Shown here: positions 41,716-49,774 of the stretch, in pieces
Layout: each line of letters starts with the position of its first letter
Position numbering within the stretch: the first letter of the stretch is position 1
Assembly: GCA_002422425.1 (NCBI GenBank)
Contig: DIVG01000030.1
Span: 141,434-195,766, forward strand
DNA: 54,333 nucleotides
From: Akkermansiaceae bacterium UBA6138
Lineage (GTDB): Bacteria; Verrucomicrobiota; Verrucomicrobiia; Verrucomicrobiales; DEV007
Direction of reading: 5' to 3'
Program-made: the position numbers and the translations under genes
The notes under the pieces: generated by a model
What the model saw: the letters and a program-made list of their open reading frames with translations, nothing else
What the model was told of the DNA's origin: nothing
The model's database searches: none

Positions 41716-42267
41716 TCATGATCGGTCAAAGGTCGCGATCTTTGCGGCCGCCTCGGCGAGGACAGGCATCTCGGTTGCGAGGAAGCGGAGTCGTTTGTAA
41801 ATATCGCCGTCGAGCGGCAGTTCATTGCCCTCGGCGAAGTCAGACCGGGTCACATACACATAGCGCGGCGAGACGAGACAGCGGTAGTCGATCGCGAGGC
41901 TGTTGATAAAGGCGAGCGGGGCGAGGTAGCTGCGGTGCGCCCCCGCGAGACAGACGAGCCCGACTGCTTTTCCCTTCCAGCTGCCCCCGGTGAGTTCGAT
42001 GAGATTTTTTGCGGCCGCGTTGAGGTCGTAGTTGTAGACCGGCGAGACGAGGAGGATGGCATCAACCGAGGCAAGGGTTTCGGTGAGAGAGATCGTCGCC
42101 GCATTCTGATAACAGACGTAACCGTCGCAGGCGGGCAGATCGAGTTCGCCGAGATGGATGAGGCTCACCTCGTGCTCCGCCTCGGTGAAGAGTGAGGCGA
42201 GAGTGGTCGCGACGACGGCAGGCTTGCCACCGGGGGCGAGATTGGTATTAATTACGGCGAATTTCAT
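41716..42267 (-). CDS. NAD(P)H-dependent FMN reductase (SsuE-like)
   Basis: A 183-residue flavodoxin-fold reductase: FMN phosphate loop in VINTNLAPGGKPAVVATTLASL (about 5-26), and the typical DAILLVSPVYNYDLNAAAKNLIELTGGSWKGKAVGLV (about 66-103) with the 'SPVYN' block. It would supply reduced FMN to the monooxygenase 13 bases downstream, making a two-component system. The promoter region toward the MFS gene carries the dyad TTTCCGGTCCCGGAAA 10 bases upstream of its start. Confidence 0.87.
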   Translation of the reverse strand: MKFAVINTNLAPGGKPAVVATTLASLFTEAEHEVSLIHLGELDLPACDGYVCYQNAATISLTETLASVDAILLVSPVYNYDLNAAAKNLIELTGGSWKGKAVGLVCLAGAHRSYLAPLAFINSLAIDYRCLVSPRYVYVTRSDFAEGNELPLDGDIYKRLRFLATEMPVLAEAAAKIATFDRS

Positions 42268-42276
42268 TTCGTGTGT

Positions 42277-42292
42277 TTTCCGGTCCCGGAAA
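42277..42292. promoter_or_regulatory. palindrome before the SsuE-like gene
   Basis: TTTCCGG-TC-CCGGAAA is a perfect 7-base-arm palindrome, 9 bases upstream of the SsuE-like start codon (42267), in the 180-base gap to the divergent MFS gene. Its position suggests an operator or a 5'-leader hairpin. The binding protein is unknown; the ROK-type regulator encoded nearby is a candidate. Confidence 0.45.
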
Positions 42293-42447
42293 CTGGGCGG
42301 GATGGATCGGGGATAGTCTCTTGTGAATTATTACCATTTGCACTTATTTCATTCCAAAAAAGCTCCCTCCCTGAATGCGCCGCACCAAAGAGGGTTTACT
42401 CAACCGCCAAACCTTGTTAACTCAGACACTTTACCCCAAAATCGGTT

Positions 42448-43737
42448 ATGTCCAGAAACTCGCTCGATTCTTCCGGTCCCTGGTATAGCGGCATCACGCG
42501 ATACGAATGGCTTGTCCTCATCATCGCCTCGGCAGGCTGGATCTTTGATGTCTACGAGGGACAGATTTTCAACCTGACGCGTAACAACATGCTCGGCGAC
42601 ATCCTCGGGCAGGAGCCCGGGAGCGACGAGGTGAAAAAATACGGCGACTGGTTCCTCGGTGTCTTCCTGCTCGGCGGGACCTTCGGCGGACTGCTTTTCG
42701 GATCGCTCGCGGACCGATATGGACGGAGTTCGATCATGATCGTGACGATCCTAATGTATTCGGTTTTCTCGGGACTCACTTATTTTGCGACCGATCTCTG
42801 GCACGTCACGGTGCTGCGCTTCCTCGTGGCGATGGGGGTCGGCGGTGAATGGGCGGTGGCGGCGGCACTCGTCTCCGAGGTCTTCCCGAAAAAGGCCCGC
42901 GCCCATGCCTCAAGCATCTTCCACGCCTCGTCAGTGATCGGAACTTCGCTCGCGTCGCTCGCGGCGATCATGGTGGGATCGAACTGGCAGTATGCGTATC
43001 TCATCGGCGTGCTCCCCGCGCTCCTCATCGTCTGGGTCCGCATCGTCGTGAAGGAGCCCGAGAAATGGCAGCGCGCCCGCGAAGAAGCGAAAGCTGGTAC
43101 CGGAAAGGTCGGCAGTTTCAGGGAACTCCTCACGGTGGCTCCGTGGCGAGGGCACGCCTTCGGCGCGATGGCTCTGGCGGCGGTCGGTCTGGGAACCTTC
43201 TGGGCGGTCACGGTCGCGGGCCAGGATCTCGCCCGCGAGATGCTGATCTCGGAAGGGGCCACTCCGGAAGAAGCATCACAAAAGGCGAAATTCGCCTACG
43301 GCATCATCCAAACTTTCGGCGGCGGACTCGGTCTCGTTCTCTTCGGGCCAATCAGTGCCCGGATCGGGAGAAAGAAGACTTTCATCCTCTTCCACGTCGG
43401 TGCTCTCGTTGTCACCCTCGTGGCCTGCTTTTTCCCTGACAATTACACGACACTCCTCGTCATCCTGCCGATCTTCGGATTTTTCACCCTGGGGATGCAT
43501 GCGGGGTATGCCGTCTATTTCCCGGAACTCTTCCCCGACCGTCTCCGTGCCACGGGGATGAGCTGGGGCTTCAACGGAGGGCGACTTCTCGCCGCAAGCC
43601 TCCTCGTCCTCTCCGGAAAGATGAAAGCGGTGATGGATCTGAACATCGCGATTGCGTGGCTCGGCGGATTTTTCCTGCTGGGCGTTGTCGTAATCCTCTT
43701 CCTGCCCGAGACGAAAGGCAAGGAACTGCCGACCTGA
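42448..43737 (+). CDS. MFS transporter, sugar/metabolite porter type
   Basis: A 429-residue major facilitator protein with about 12 membrane segments. The A-motif GSLADRYGRSS (loop 2-3), VLRFLVAMGVGGEWAVAAALVSEVFPKKARAHASS (loop 4-5 region, typical of metabolite/H+ symporters), the central GPISARIGRKKTF and late PELFPDRLRATGMSWGFNGGRLLAAS are characteristic. The substrate is not readable. The gene is divergent from the monooxygenase pair and immediately before a ROK-type regulator, which may control uptake of the sulfonate or sugar substrate. Confidence 0.9.
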   Translation: MSRNSLDSSGPWYSGITRYEWLVLIIASAGWIFDVYEGQIFNLTRNNMLGDILGQEPGSDEVKKYGDWFLGVFLLGGTFGGLLFGSLADRYGRSSIMIVTILMYSVFSGLTYFATDLWHVTVLRFLVAMGVGGEWAVAAALVSEVFPKKARAHASSIFHASSVIGTSLASLAAIMVGSNWQYAYLIGVLPALLIVWVRIVVKEPEKWQRAREEAKAGTGKVGSFRELLTVAPWRGHAFGAMALAAVGLGTFWAVTVAGQDLAREMLISEGATPEEASQKAKFAYGIIQTFGGGLGLVLFGPISARIGRKKTFILFHVGALVVTLVACFFPDNYTTLLVILPIFGFFTLGMHAGYAVYFPELFPDRLRATGMSWGFNGGRLLAASLLVLSGKMKAVMDLNIAIAWLGGFFLLGVVVILFLPETKGKELPT

Positions 43738-43746
43738 AATGGTCCG

Positions 43747-43771
43747 ATTTTCGTGCATTTTGCATGAAAAT
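43747..43771. promoter_or_regulatory. dyad between the MFS and ROK genes
   Basis: Arms of 11 bases (43747-43757 and 43761-43771) around TTT. One mismatch: ATTTTCGTGCA versus the complement of TGCATGAAAAT. It begins 10 bases after the MFS stop, 102 bases before the ROK start. It could be an operator of the ROK-type regulator or a hairpin after the MFS gene; no T-run follows. Confidence 0.45.
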
Positions 43772-43872
43772 TTCTATACTAACATTACCACATTGCGATA
43801 GGCCATTTTAAAAAGTCGGCACGGCTTCTTATTCGGATTGGAATTTTAAAAATCGGGGTAGGATTCCAGAAT

Positions 43873-44988
43873 ATGGATCCGACTACTCTCGAAAACCTAA
43901 TCGTCAGGGAAATACGCAAGGCGAAGAAGATCTCCCGAAAAGATCTCGCCGACAGGCTCGGAATCGCAAAGTCAACGGCGGGTCGCCGCATCGACAGCAT
44001 GATCGAGCGCGGCATCGTGGCCGAGATCGGAATCGAAGACCGCAAGGAGGCGGGGCGACCCCGCCGCTTCCTTGCACTGCAAGGCGGGTTCGGCGGCTTT
44101 ATCGGTTTTGACTTCGATGCCCGGAATATCTACACGGTCTTCATCGACTTCGCCCGGAACACGCTGGAGCAGCGGAAGATCAGATTGAGCAGCCACCCGA
44201 CGAAGAGCGAGGTTCTCTCCCACCTGCGGCAGAACATCGCCGCGCTCCGGAACCACGAGTCCGGTCTCCCGATACGCGGGATCGGGATCGGAGTCCCCGG
44301 TCACATCCAGCGCGAGGGCCGCATCGGCCTGAATTACGCTTTCATGGACGACTGGCGCCAGGTCGATCTCCTCGACGAACTCTCGCTCACTCCGGATCTA
44401 CTCCACATCGAGAACAACACCCGTGCGATCGCCCTCGGCGAATACTGGCTGGGCCCCAACGCCGGGGCGAAAAACATTGTTTGTATCAGTGTCAGGACCG
44501 GGATATCCGCCGCCGTGATATGCAATGGCGAACTCGTCGCGGGGACGCACGAGATGGCCGGGGGGATCCGGGGCTGGAAAGTCCCGACCGGCGACAGCGA
44601 AACGCCCTCGCCGGAGTCCCTTGAAGAGGCGGCAACGGTCCGCACGGTGACGAACGGAGCGGGGGTCACTGATGAGAGCTGGGTTGAGTTCCTCAAAGGA
44701 TGCCACGAGAGCCGACCTGACGCCCTCGATTTACTCACCCGTCTCGCGGCGATTCATGGCGACACCGCTGCGCGTTTAGTGCAACTGCTCGATCCGGAGG
44801 TGGTTTTTTTCGCGGGACCGTTCACCGAGCTCGAAGAGCTCTATCTCAGCCGTATTCGCGAGGCCACCGCACTCGCTCTCAAGGGGCATTATTTTGCGCC
44901 GCCTCCAATCAAGGCGGTTACACTGGGGGAATACGCCGGTGCCCACGGCGCGGCGGCGCTGGCGGGAGCGGAGTCAAGGTTGCTGTGA
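43873..44988 (+). CDS. ROK-family transcriptional regulator lacking ATP and zinc motifs
   Basis: A 371-residue protein. The N-terminal ~65 residues are a winged helix-turn-helix (KISRKDLADRLGIAKSTAGRRIDSMIERGIV). The rest has the ROK fold: 'GFGGFIGFDFDARNIYTVFID' (in place of the ATP motif DxGGT), RGIGIGVPGHIQREGRIGLNYAFM, ENNTRAIALGEYWLG and 'VVFFAGPFTEL'. The conserved zinc site of ROK (GHxxxxxxGxxCxCGxxGC) is replaced by GTHEMAGGIRGWKVPTGDSE; the Cys residues are gone. It probably is a repressor that senses a sugar-like ligand, not a kinase. It may regulate the neighbouring MFS/monooxygenase genes. Confidence 0.85.
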   Translation: MDPTTLENLIVREIRKAKKISRKDLADRLGIAKSTAGRRIDSMIERGIVAEIGIEDRKEAGRPRRFLALQGGFGGFIGFDFDARNIYTVFIDFARNTLEQRKIRLSSHPTKSEVLSHLRQNIAALRNHESGLPIRGIGIGVPGHIQREGRIGLNYAFMDDWRQVDLLDELSLTPDLLHIENNTRAIALGEYWLGPNAGAKNIVCISVRTGISAAVICNGELVAGTHEMAGGIRGWKVPTGDSETPSPESLEEAATVRTVTNGAGVTDESWVEFLKGCHESRPDALDLLTRLAAIHGDTAARLVQLLDPEVVFFAGPFTELEELYLSRIREATALALKGHYFAPPPIKAVTLGEYAGAHGAAALAGAESRLL

Positions 44989-45022
44989 ATGAGAGCGCCC
45001 CGTGATTTACCCGCCGCCATAA

Positions 45023-45961
45023 TCACGCAACGGCCCTGCTAGCCCGCAGCCCCGCGACCGAAATCTGCCAGATCGAAGCGAGGATGAGAATCGCGCCGCC
45101 CCATTGCAGCGGGCCGAACCGTTCGGCGAAGAGTAGCCATCCCCCCAGTGTCGTCGAGACCGGCCAGAGCATCTGAATCGTCGCCCCCGTCGTGACGGTG
45201 AGACAACGATACCCCTCGTTCATGGCGAGCTGGCCATAGCCGGCGGCGATCGCGGCGAGAAGAAGAAGTCCGATCTCACGCAGGTTCAGTTCCGGCAACT
45301 GGGGCACTGCAAGAAAAGCGATGGGCACAAGAATCCAGACGCACTGCGCCAGATAAATCGTGCCGATGGAATACCCGAGCGACAGCTGCCGCACCAACAC
45401 GACGGACCAGGCTGCCATGATCGCTCCGAAGAGGGCGAGAATTTCATTGAATCCTATCGAGAAGCCTTCCCCTCCGGCGCGCGGCCCGACGAGGAGGACG
45501 ATCCCGACGAAAGAGGCGGCCAGCCAGAAGAAGCGTTTCGCAGTGAGCTTTTCCCCGAGCGAAAGCATCGCGATGATGGAGGCAAAAATGACGTAAGTAT
45601 TGCAGATGAGGGTGGCCTTTCCCGCACCGAGCGTGGGCACGGTCCAGTAGTAGGCGGCAGTCCCGAGCAGTCCCGAGAGCCCGCGCAGAATAAGCGAGCT
45701 ATCGCGAAAGACCGGCTTGATCAGGGTCGGACGTTTCCCGCGGAAGAAGAGCAGCACGATGACGATGCCCACCGCCGCCCGGAAGAGCAGCGGCATGTCG
45801 GGGGAGATGCGGCGCTCGCCCTCGCCGATGTATCGCAGCAAGAGGGTGTTCACGGTGAAGGCCATAACCGAGAGGACCATCACGATGATGCCGCGACGCG
45901 CCGAGGTGGCGGCCGGTTCAAAGAGAAGGGCGGGTGATGGAGCGGATTCCGTGGTTTTCAT
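45023..45961 (-). CDS. EamA/DMT-family transporter
   Basis: A 312-residue membrane protein with about ten segments in two EamA repeats: VMAFTVNTLLLRYIG (about 32-46), then VIFASIIAMLSLGEKLTAKRFFWLAASFVGIVLLVGP (first repeat end, with the typical 'LGE..T..R' motif), and QMLWPVSTTLGGWLLFAERFGPLQWGGAILILASIW (second repeat end). These exporters move small metabolites, often amino acids or nucleotides. The substrate is not known. ATG 45961 gives a 23-residue cytoplasmic N terminus. A strong intrinsic terminator on the same strand ends 8 bases before this ATG, so expression may depend on read-through (attenuation or riboswitch). Confidence 0.88.
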   Translation of the reverse strand: MKTTESAPSPALLFEPAATSARRGIIVMVLSVMAFTVNTLLLRYIGEGERRISPDMPLLFRAAVGIVIVLLFFRGKRPTLIKPVFRDSSLILRGLSGLLGTAAYYWTVPTLGAGKATLICNTYVIFASIIAMLSLGEKLTAKRFFWLAASFVGIVLLVGPRAGGEGFSIGFNEILALFGAIMAAWSVVLVRQLSLGYSIGTIYLAQCVWILVPIAFLAVPQLPELNLREIGLLLLAAIAAGYGQLAMNEGYRCLTVTTGATIQMLWPVSTTLGGWLLFAERFGPLQWGGAILILASIWQISVAGLRASRAVA

Positions 45962-45969
45962 GTCGATAC

Positions 45970-45998
45970 AAAAAAGGCCTCAAGGGGTCCTCAAGGCC
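45970..45998 (-). terminator. intrinsic terminator in the EamA 5' leader (candidate attenuator)
   Basis: In minus-strand RNA, GGCCUUGAGG pairs with CCUUGAGGCC (45989-45998 with 45976-45985), loop ACC, followed by six U (45970-45975). Ten pairs, of which two are G-U wobbles; in the plus strand these would be A-C mismatches, so the minus strand is the functional one. It is directly before the EamA start codon, and no minus-strand gene lies upstream, only the divergent 46259 gene. A 22-codon frame (46071-46139, minus) exists in the leader, but has no Shine-Dalgarno sequence. Confidence 0.75.
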
Positions 45999-46258
45999 GG
46001 ATCGGGAAAACGCGGGAGAAAGAAAATTCAGGGAAGCGTTTACGATGAATCAACCGTCGGGACCGGTTTTTTACCGGAGCCAAATTCGGCACGCGGCGGC
46101 AATGCGGGGGACGGCTTTTGGCTTGAGGGTGAAGGTCATCGGAGAGATGCGGGGGGATAGGTTTATCCCGAATCCCAAAAAGCGCAAGCGCGGGATGGGC
46201 GACGGGGCACGCCTTCGCGGCTTTGACGTGCCCCTCCTCTTTTCCCTACTCTCGCCCC

Positions 46259-48331
46259 ATGACCCACGACTTCTCCGCCATCGCCTCGCGCCGTGAACTC
46301 TTTCATCTCGCCGGAGGCATGGCCCTCGCCGGTCTTGGGCTGCCGGGAAGCCTCCGCGCCGAGGAAGCCGCGAAGACCGCTCCCGCGCTCGATCCTTTCC
46401 AGCGCTTCCCCCGGATGGTACACGAGTATTACGTGAGCAAAGTCCGCAGCGTCGAGCAACGGACGATGGCGCGCAAGGCCGCCCTTTCCACCAAAGCGGA
46501 GGCCGAGGCCTACATCACCGACGTGCGCGAGCGCATCACCAAAGCCTTCGCCCCCATGCCGACGAAGAAGACCCCGCTCAACGCGAAGGTCACCGGCATC
46601 CTCGACCGCGACGGCTACACCGTGGAGAAAGTCATCTTCGAGAGCCGGCCGAAGTTTTACGTCACCGCCCACCTTTACCTGCCGAAGAACCGCCCCGGCA
46701 AAATCCCCGGCGTCGTCGGGAGTTGCGGCCATTCGGAGAACGGAAAAAACGCCGAGGCCTACCAGAGTTTCGCCCAGGGACTCGCCCGGCTCGGCACGGC
46801 CTGTCTCATCTTTGATCCCATCGGCCAGGGAGAGCGCTCCCAGTATCTTGATGAAAACCGCAAACGCCTCATCCCGGGAGCGACGCGGGAGCACAACCAC
46901 GCGGGGAATCAGATGGAACTCGTCGGTGAGTTCCTCGGCTCGTGGCGGGCGTGGGACGGCATCCGTGCGCTCGACTACCTCCTTTCCCGTCCCGAGATCG
47001 ATCCGCAGCACGTCGGCATCACGGGGAACTCGGGCGGCGGCACAATGACGACCTGGCTCATCGGGCTGGAGCGTCGCTGGACCATGGGCGCACCGGCCTG
47101 CTTTGTCTCGACCTGGCGTCGCGCGATGGAGAACGAACTGCCGCAGGACAACGAGCAATGCCCGCCCCGCTCTCTCGCCTACGGGCTCGATCACGACGAC
47201 TACCTCGCCGCGATGGCTCCGAAGCCCATCATCATCCTCGCGCAGGAGAAAGACTACTTCGACGCGCGCGGGGCAGAGGAGTCCTTTACCCGGCTCCGAC
47301 ACCTCTACGGACTGCTCGGCGCAGAGGACCAGATCCAGCTCCACATCGGCCCGACCACGCACGGCTACACGCAGGAAAACCGGGAGGCGATGTATCGCTT
47401 TTTCAACAGCATCACCGGCGCCTCCGACGTCGCCGCCGAACCGGCCCTCACGATCGAAGACGATTCCACCCTCTGGTGCACGCCGGAAGGGCAGGTCGGT
47501 CCCGACCTCGGCTCGCGCACGGTTTTTCACTTCACAAAAGCAAAGGCGGAACGATTGAAAGCCGCCCGCAGGACAAGTTCACTCAAACTAACAGAACTGC
47601 ATAAAGCTGTGCGTGAATCTCTTCGCATGCCCGAACGGGACCCGGCCAAGGCGCCCGACTACCGCATCATCCGCGCCTACGGAGGCAAACGCGGCTACCC
47701 GCAGGATCACTGGATCAACTACTTCGTCGAGAGCGAACCCCGCACCGGCGCGATCTGCACCGTCCTCGCAAAAGAACCGCTCCATTCCCGCCCCGCCCTC
47801 GCGCCGGAGGGCGGCGGACGCGCCCTCCTCTGGATCGCGGATCGCTCCTCCGATGCCGAGTTGCGGGAGGATCCGGTCCTGCGCGAACTCGTCGCCGCTC
47901 AGGACGAAGGCACCCTCATTGTCGCCTGCGATCCGCGCGGGGTCGGTGATTCGCTCCCCGGGACCGCCGGCAACCAGCCGCACGGGTATTACGGCGCGGA
48001 TTACTTTTATTCGGCCTATGCCAACATGCTCAGTCGACCCTACCTCGGGGGAAAGACCCACGACGTTCTCTGCACGATCGACTTCCTCGCCTCGCGCGGT
48101 TGGACCGATATCCATCTCGCGAGCAAAGGCCTCGGCAATCTTCCCGGCGGGCTTGCCGCCCTGCTCGATGACCGGGTCAAAAAGGTCACCCTGCACGAAC
48201 CGCTCGAGAGCTGGCATTCCCTCGCCACTACCGAATATTACGAATGGCCCCTCTCCCACATGATCTTCGGCGTCCTCCGAACCTGGGACCTCCCCGACGT
48301 CTGGTCCGCCCTGAAACCAAGAATGAGCTGA
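46259..48331 (+). CDS. Tat-exported alpha/beta hydrolase, acetyl-xylan-esterase-like
   Basis: A 690-residue exported protein. The N terminus has a twin-arginine-like motif SRRELFHLAGG (RR at about residues 10-11) before a hydrophobic stretch ALAGLGLPGSLRA. The main domain (about 90-400) is an alpha/beta hydrolase: IFDPIGQGERSQY (oxyanion region), the nucleophile elbow GNSGGG (about 258-263), GMAPKPIIILAQEKDYFDARG (acid) and GPTTHGYTQENRE (His). A second part (about 470-690) again looks hydrolase-like (LIVACDPRGVGDSLPGTAGNQPHGYYGADYF and ASKGLGNLPGGLAALLDD), but its elbow (KGLGNLPGG) lacks a serine, so it is probably inactive. It faces the EamA gene divergently. Confidence 0.85.
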   Translation: MTHDFSAIASRRELFHLAGGMALAGLGLPGSLRAEEAAKTAPALDPFQRFPRMVHEYYVSKVRSVEQRTMARKAALSTKAEAEAYITDVRERITKAFAPMPTKKTPLNAKVTGILDRDGYTVEKVIFESRPKFYVTAHLYLPKNRPGKIPGVVGSCGHSENGKNAEAYQSFAQGLARLGTACLIFDPIGQGERSQYLDENRKRLIPGATREHNHAGNQMELVGEFLGSWRAWDGIRALDYLLSRPEIDPQHVGITGNSGGGTMTTWLIGLERRWTMGAPACFVSTWRRAMENELPQDNEQCPPRSLAYGLDHDDYLAAMAPKPIIILAQEKDYFDARGAEESFTRLRHLYGLLGAEDQIQLHIGPTTHGYTQENREAMYRFFNSITGASDVAAEPALTIEDDSTLWCTPEGQVGPDLGSRTVFHFTKAKAERLKAARRTSSLKLTELHKAVRESLRMPERDPAKAPDYRIIRAYGGKRGYPQDHWINYFVESEPRTGAICTVLAKEPLHSRPALAPEGGGRALLWIADRSSDAELREDPVLRELVAAQDEGTLIVACDPRGVGDSLPGTAGNQPHGYYGADYFYSAYANMLSRPYLGGKTHDVLCTIDFLASRGWTDIHLASKGLGNLPGGLAALLDDRVKKVTLHEPLESWHSLATTEYYEWPLSHMIFGVLRTWDLPDVWSALKPRMS

Positions 48332-48338
48332 GACCGTT

Positions 48339-48420
48339 GCGGATTTGAGATTTCGGATTAACCCCTTTCACGTCCGCAACTCAGCACTGTCGAATCCCAA
48401 ATCCGCAATCCCAAATCCGC
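48339..48420. repeat. inverted plus tandem short repeat between esterase and ceramidase-like genes
   Basis: GCGGATTTGAGATT (48339-48352) faces two tandem copies of AATCCCAAATCCGC (48393-48406 and 48407-48420), 13 of 14 matching when inverted. The fold would be a hairpin with a duplicated right arm. The repeat fills almost the entire 102-base gap. Similar short intergenic repeats occur in many genomes; function unknown. It may act as an mRNA 3' hairpin. Confidence 0.7.
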
Positions 48421-48433
48421 TGTCCATAATCCC

Positions 48434-49735
48434 ATGATCCGCCTACTCCTCCCGCTCTCCCTTTTAGCCGGCCTCGTCCTCGTCCAGGCCCAATCCGCCA
48501 AACCGGTCTCCGTCGCTCCCCACGTGCCGGTGAAGTGGAAGGCGGGCCTCGCCTCCATCGTCGTGACCCCGGATAAATACATCTGGATGGCGGGCTACGC
48601 GGCACGGGACAAGCCGGCCGAGGGAAAGATCCATGATCTTTTCGCCAAGGCTCTTGTTCTCCAGGATGAGGTCGGCAAACAACAGGTCATTGTCACCCTC
48701 GATCTCATCGGTGTGCCGCAGGACCTGCGCCGGCGCATTGCCGGGCGCATCGAGAAAGACCACGGCGTCCCGTCCGCCTCACTCTTCATGAACGCCTCGC
48801 ACACGCACAGCGGTCCCGAGTTGCGCCGCCGTCCGGGCCCGCCCACGGACGAAGAGATGAAAAATTCCAAGGTCAAAGAAGCCTGGGAATACACGGAGAG
48901 CCTCGAAAAGAAAATCAACGAAGTCATCGACGCCGCCTTTGCCGACGTGCAGCCCGCCCGCCTCACCTGGAACAAATCCCGCGCCGGATTCGCGATGAAC
49001 CGCCGCCGCGACTACAGCCTGCCCGAGGGACACCCCAACGCGAACAAAGCGCCAAACCCCGACGGCCCCGTCGATCAGGAGGTCCCCGCCCTGCGCATCG
49101 AAAGTCCCGAGGGCGAGGCGCGCGGCGTCCTCTTCGGCTATGCCTGTCACAACACCTGTCTCGGATTTTACAACTGGTGCGGCGACTACGCCGGCTTCGC
49201 GCAGGAATATCTGCAACAGCATCGTCCCGGCTTCACTGCCATGTTCGTGACCGGTTGCGGAGGTGATCAAAATCCCTACCCCCGCCGCTCCGACGTCGTC
49301 CCCGGCGTGAGCGATCTCGAACTCGCCCAACAACACGGACGCTCCCTCGCCAATGCCGTCGAGGTGGCCTTTTCGGCCAATCCCATTCCTATCGAGGGTT
49401 CCCTGCGCAACGCCTACGAGGAAGTCACCCTGACCTACGAAGACACCAACCGCACTCCGCATCAGTATCCTGTCCAGGTCATCAAACTCGGCGACACTCT
49501 CACGATGGTGACTCTCGGCAGCGAAGTCGTCGTCGATTATTCCCTGCGGCTCAAAAAGGAACTCGCCGGTCCCGCCGACATCTGGGTCGCGGGCTACAGC
49601 AACGACTACTCGGGCTACATCCCGAGCACGCGCATTCAGGAAGAGGGCGGCTACGAGGCCGGCACGGGTTGGTCCCGCGGGATTGAGGAAATCATCGTGG
49701 GCAAAGTCCACGAGCTGTATGACAAGCTCGAGTGA
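48434..49735 (+). CDS. neutral/alkaline ceramidase-like secreted protein
   Basis: A 433-residue exported protein with a signal peptide (about residues 1-19, LLPLSLLAGLVLVQA). The core follows the neutral/alkaline non-lysosomal ceramidase N-terminal domain: KAGLASIVVTPDKYIWMAGYAARD, IVTLDLIGVPQDLRRRI, the zinc-binding LFMNASHTHSGPEL (about residues 115-128, histidines), VLFGYACHNTCLG (another His) and MFVTGCGGDQNPYPRR. Ceramidases split ceramide into sphingosine and fatty acid; many relatives in Verrucomicrobia have unknown substrates. The C-terminal domain of full ceramidases is absent, so the substrate is open. It is followed 39 bases later by the M60-like gene. Confidence 0.85.
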   Translation: MIRLLLPLSLLAGLVLVQAQSAKPVSVAPHVPVKWKAGLASIVVTPDKYIWMAGYAARDKPAEGKIHDLFAKALVLQDEVGKQQVIVTLDLIGVPQDLRRRIAGRIEKDHGVPSASLFMNASHTHSGPELRRRPGPPTDEEMKNSKVKEAWEYTESLEKKINEVIDAAFADVQPARLTWNKSRAGFAMNRRRDYSLPEGHPNANKAPNPDGPVDQEVPALRIESPEGEARGVLFGYACHNTCLGFYNWCGDYAGFAQEYLQQHRPGFTAMFVTGCGGDQNPYPRRSDVVPGVSDLELAQQHGRSLANAVEVAFSANPIPIEGSLRNAYEEVTLTYEDTNRTPHQYPVQVIKLGDTLTMVTLGSEVVVDYSLRLKKELAGPADIWVAGYSNDYSGYIPSTRIQEEGGYEAGTGWSRGIEEIIVGKVHELYDKLE

Positions 49736-49774
49736 ATTTCCTGCTCGCCACGAAGGCGCCTGACAGGTATCCCT

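Noticed and set aside
46163..47530. 455-residue minus-strand frame opposite the esterase
   Set aside because: Antisense shadow of an alpha/beta hydrolase with clear catalytic motifs; it would also remove the room for the EamA leader.
48393..48420. Tandem 14-base repeat as a CRISPR remnant
   Set aside because: No spacer between the copies, units too short, no cas genes.
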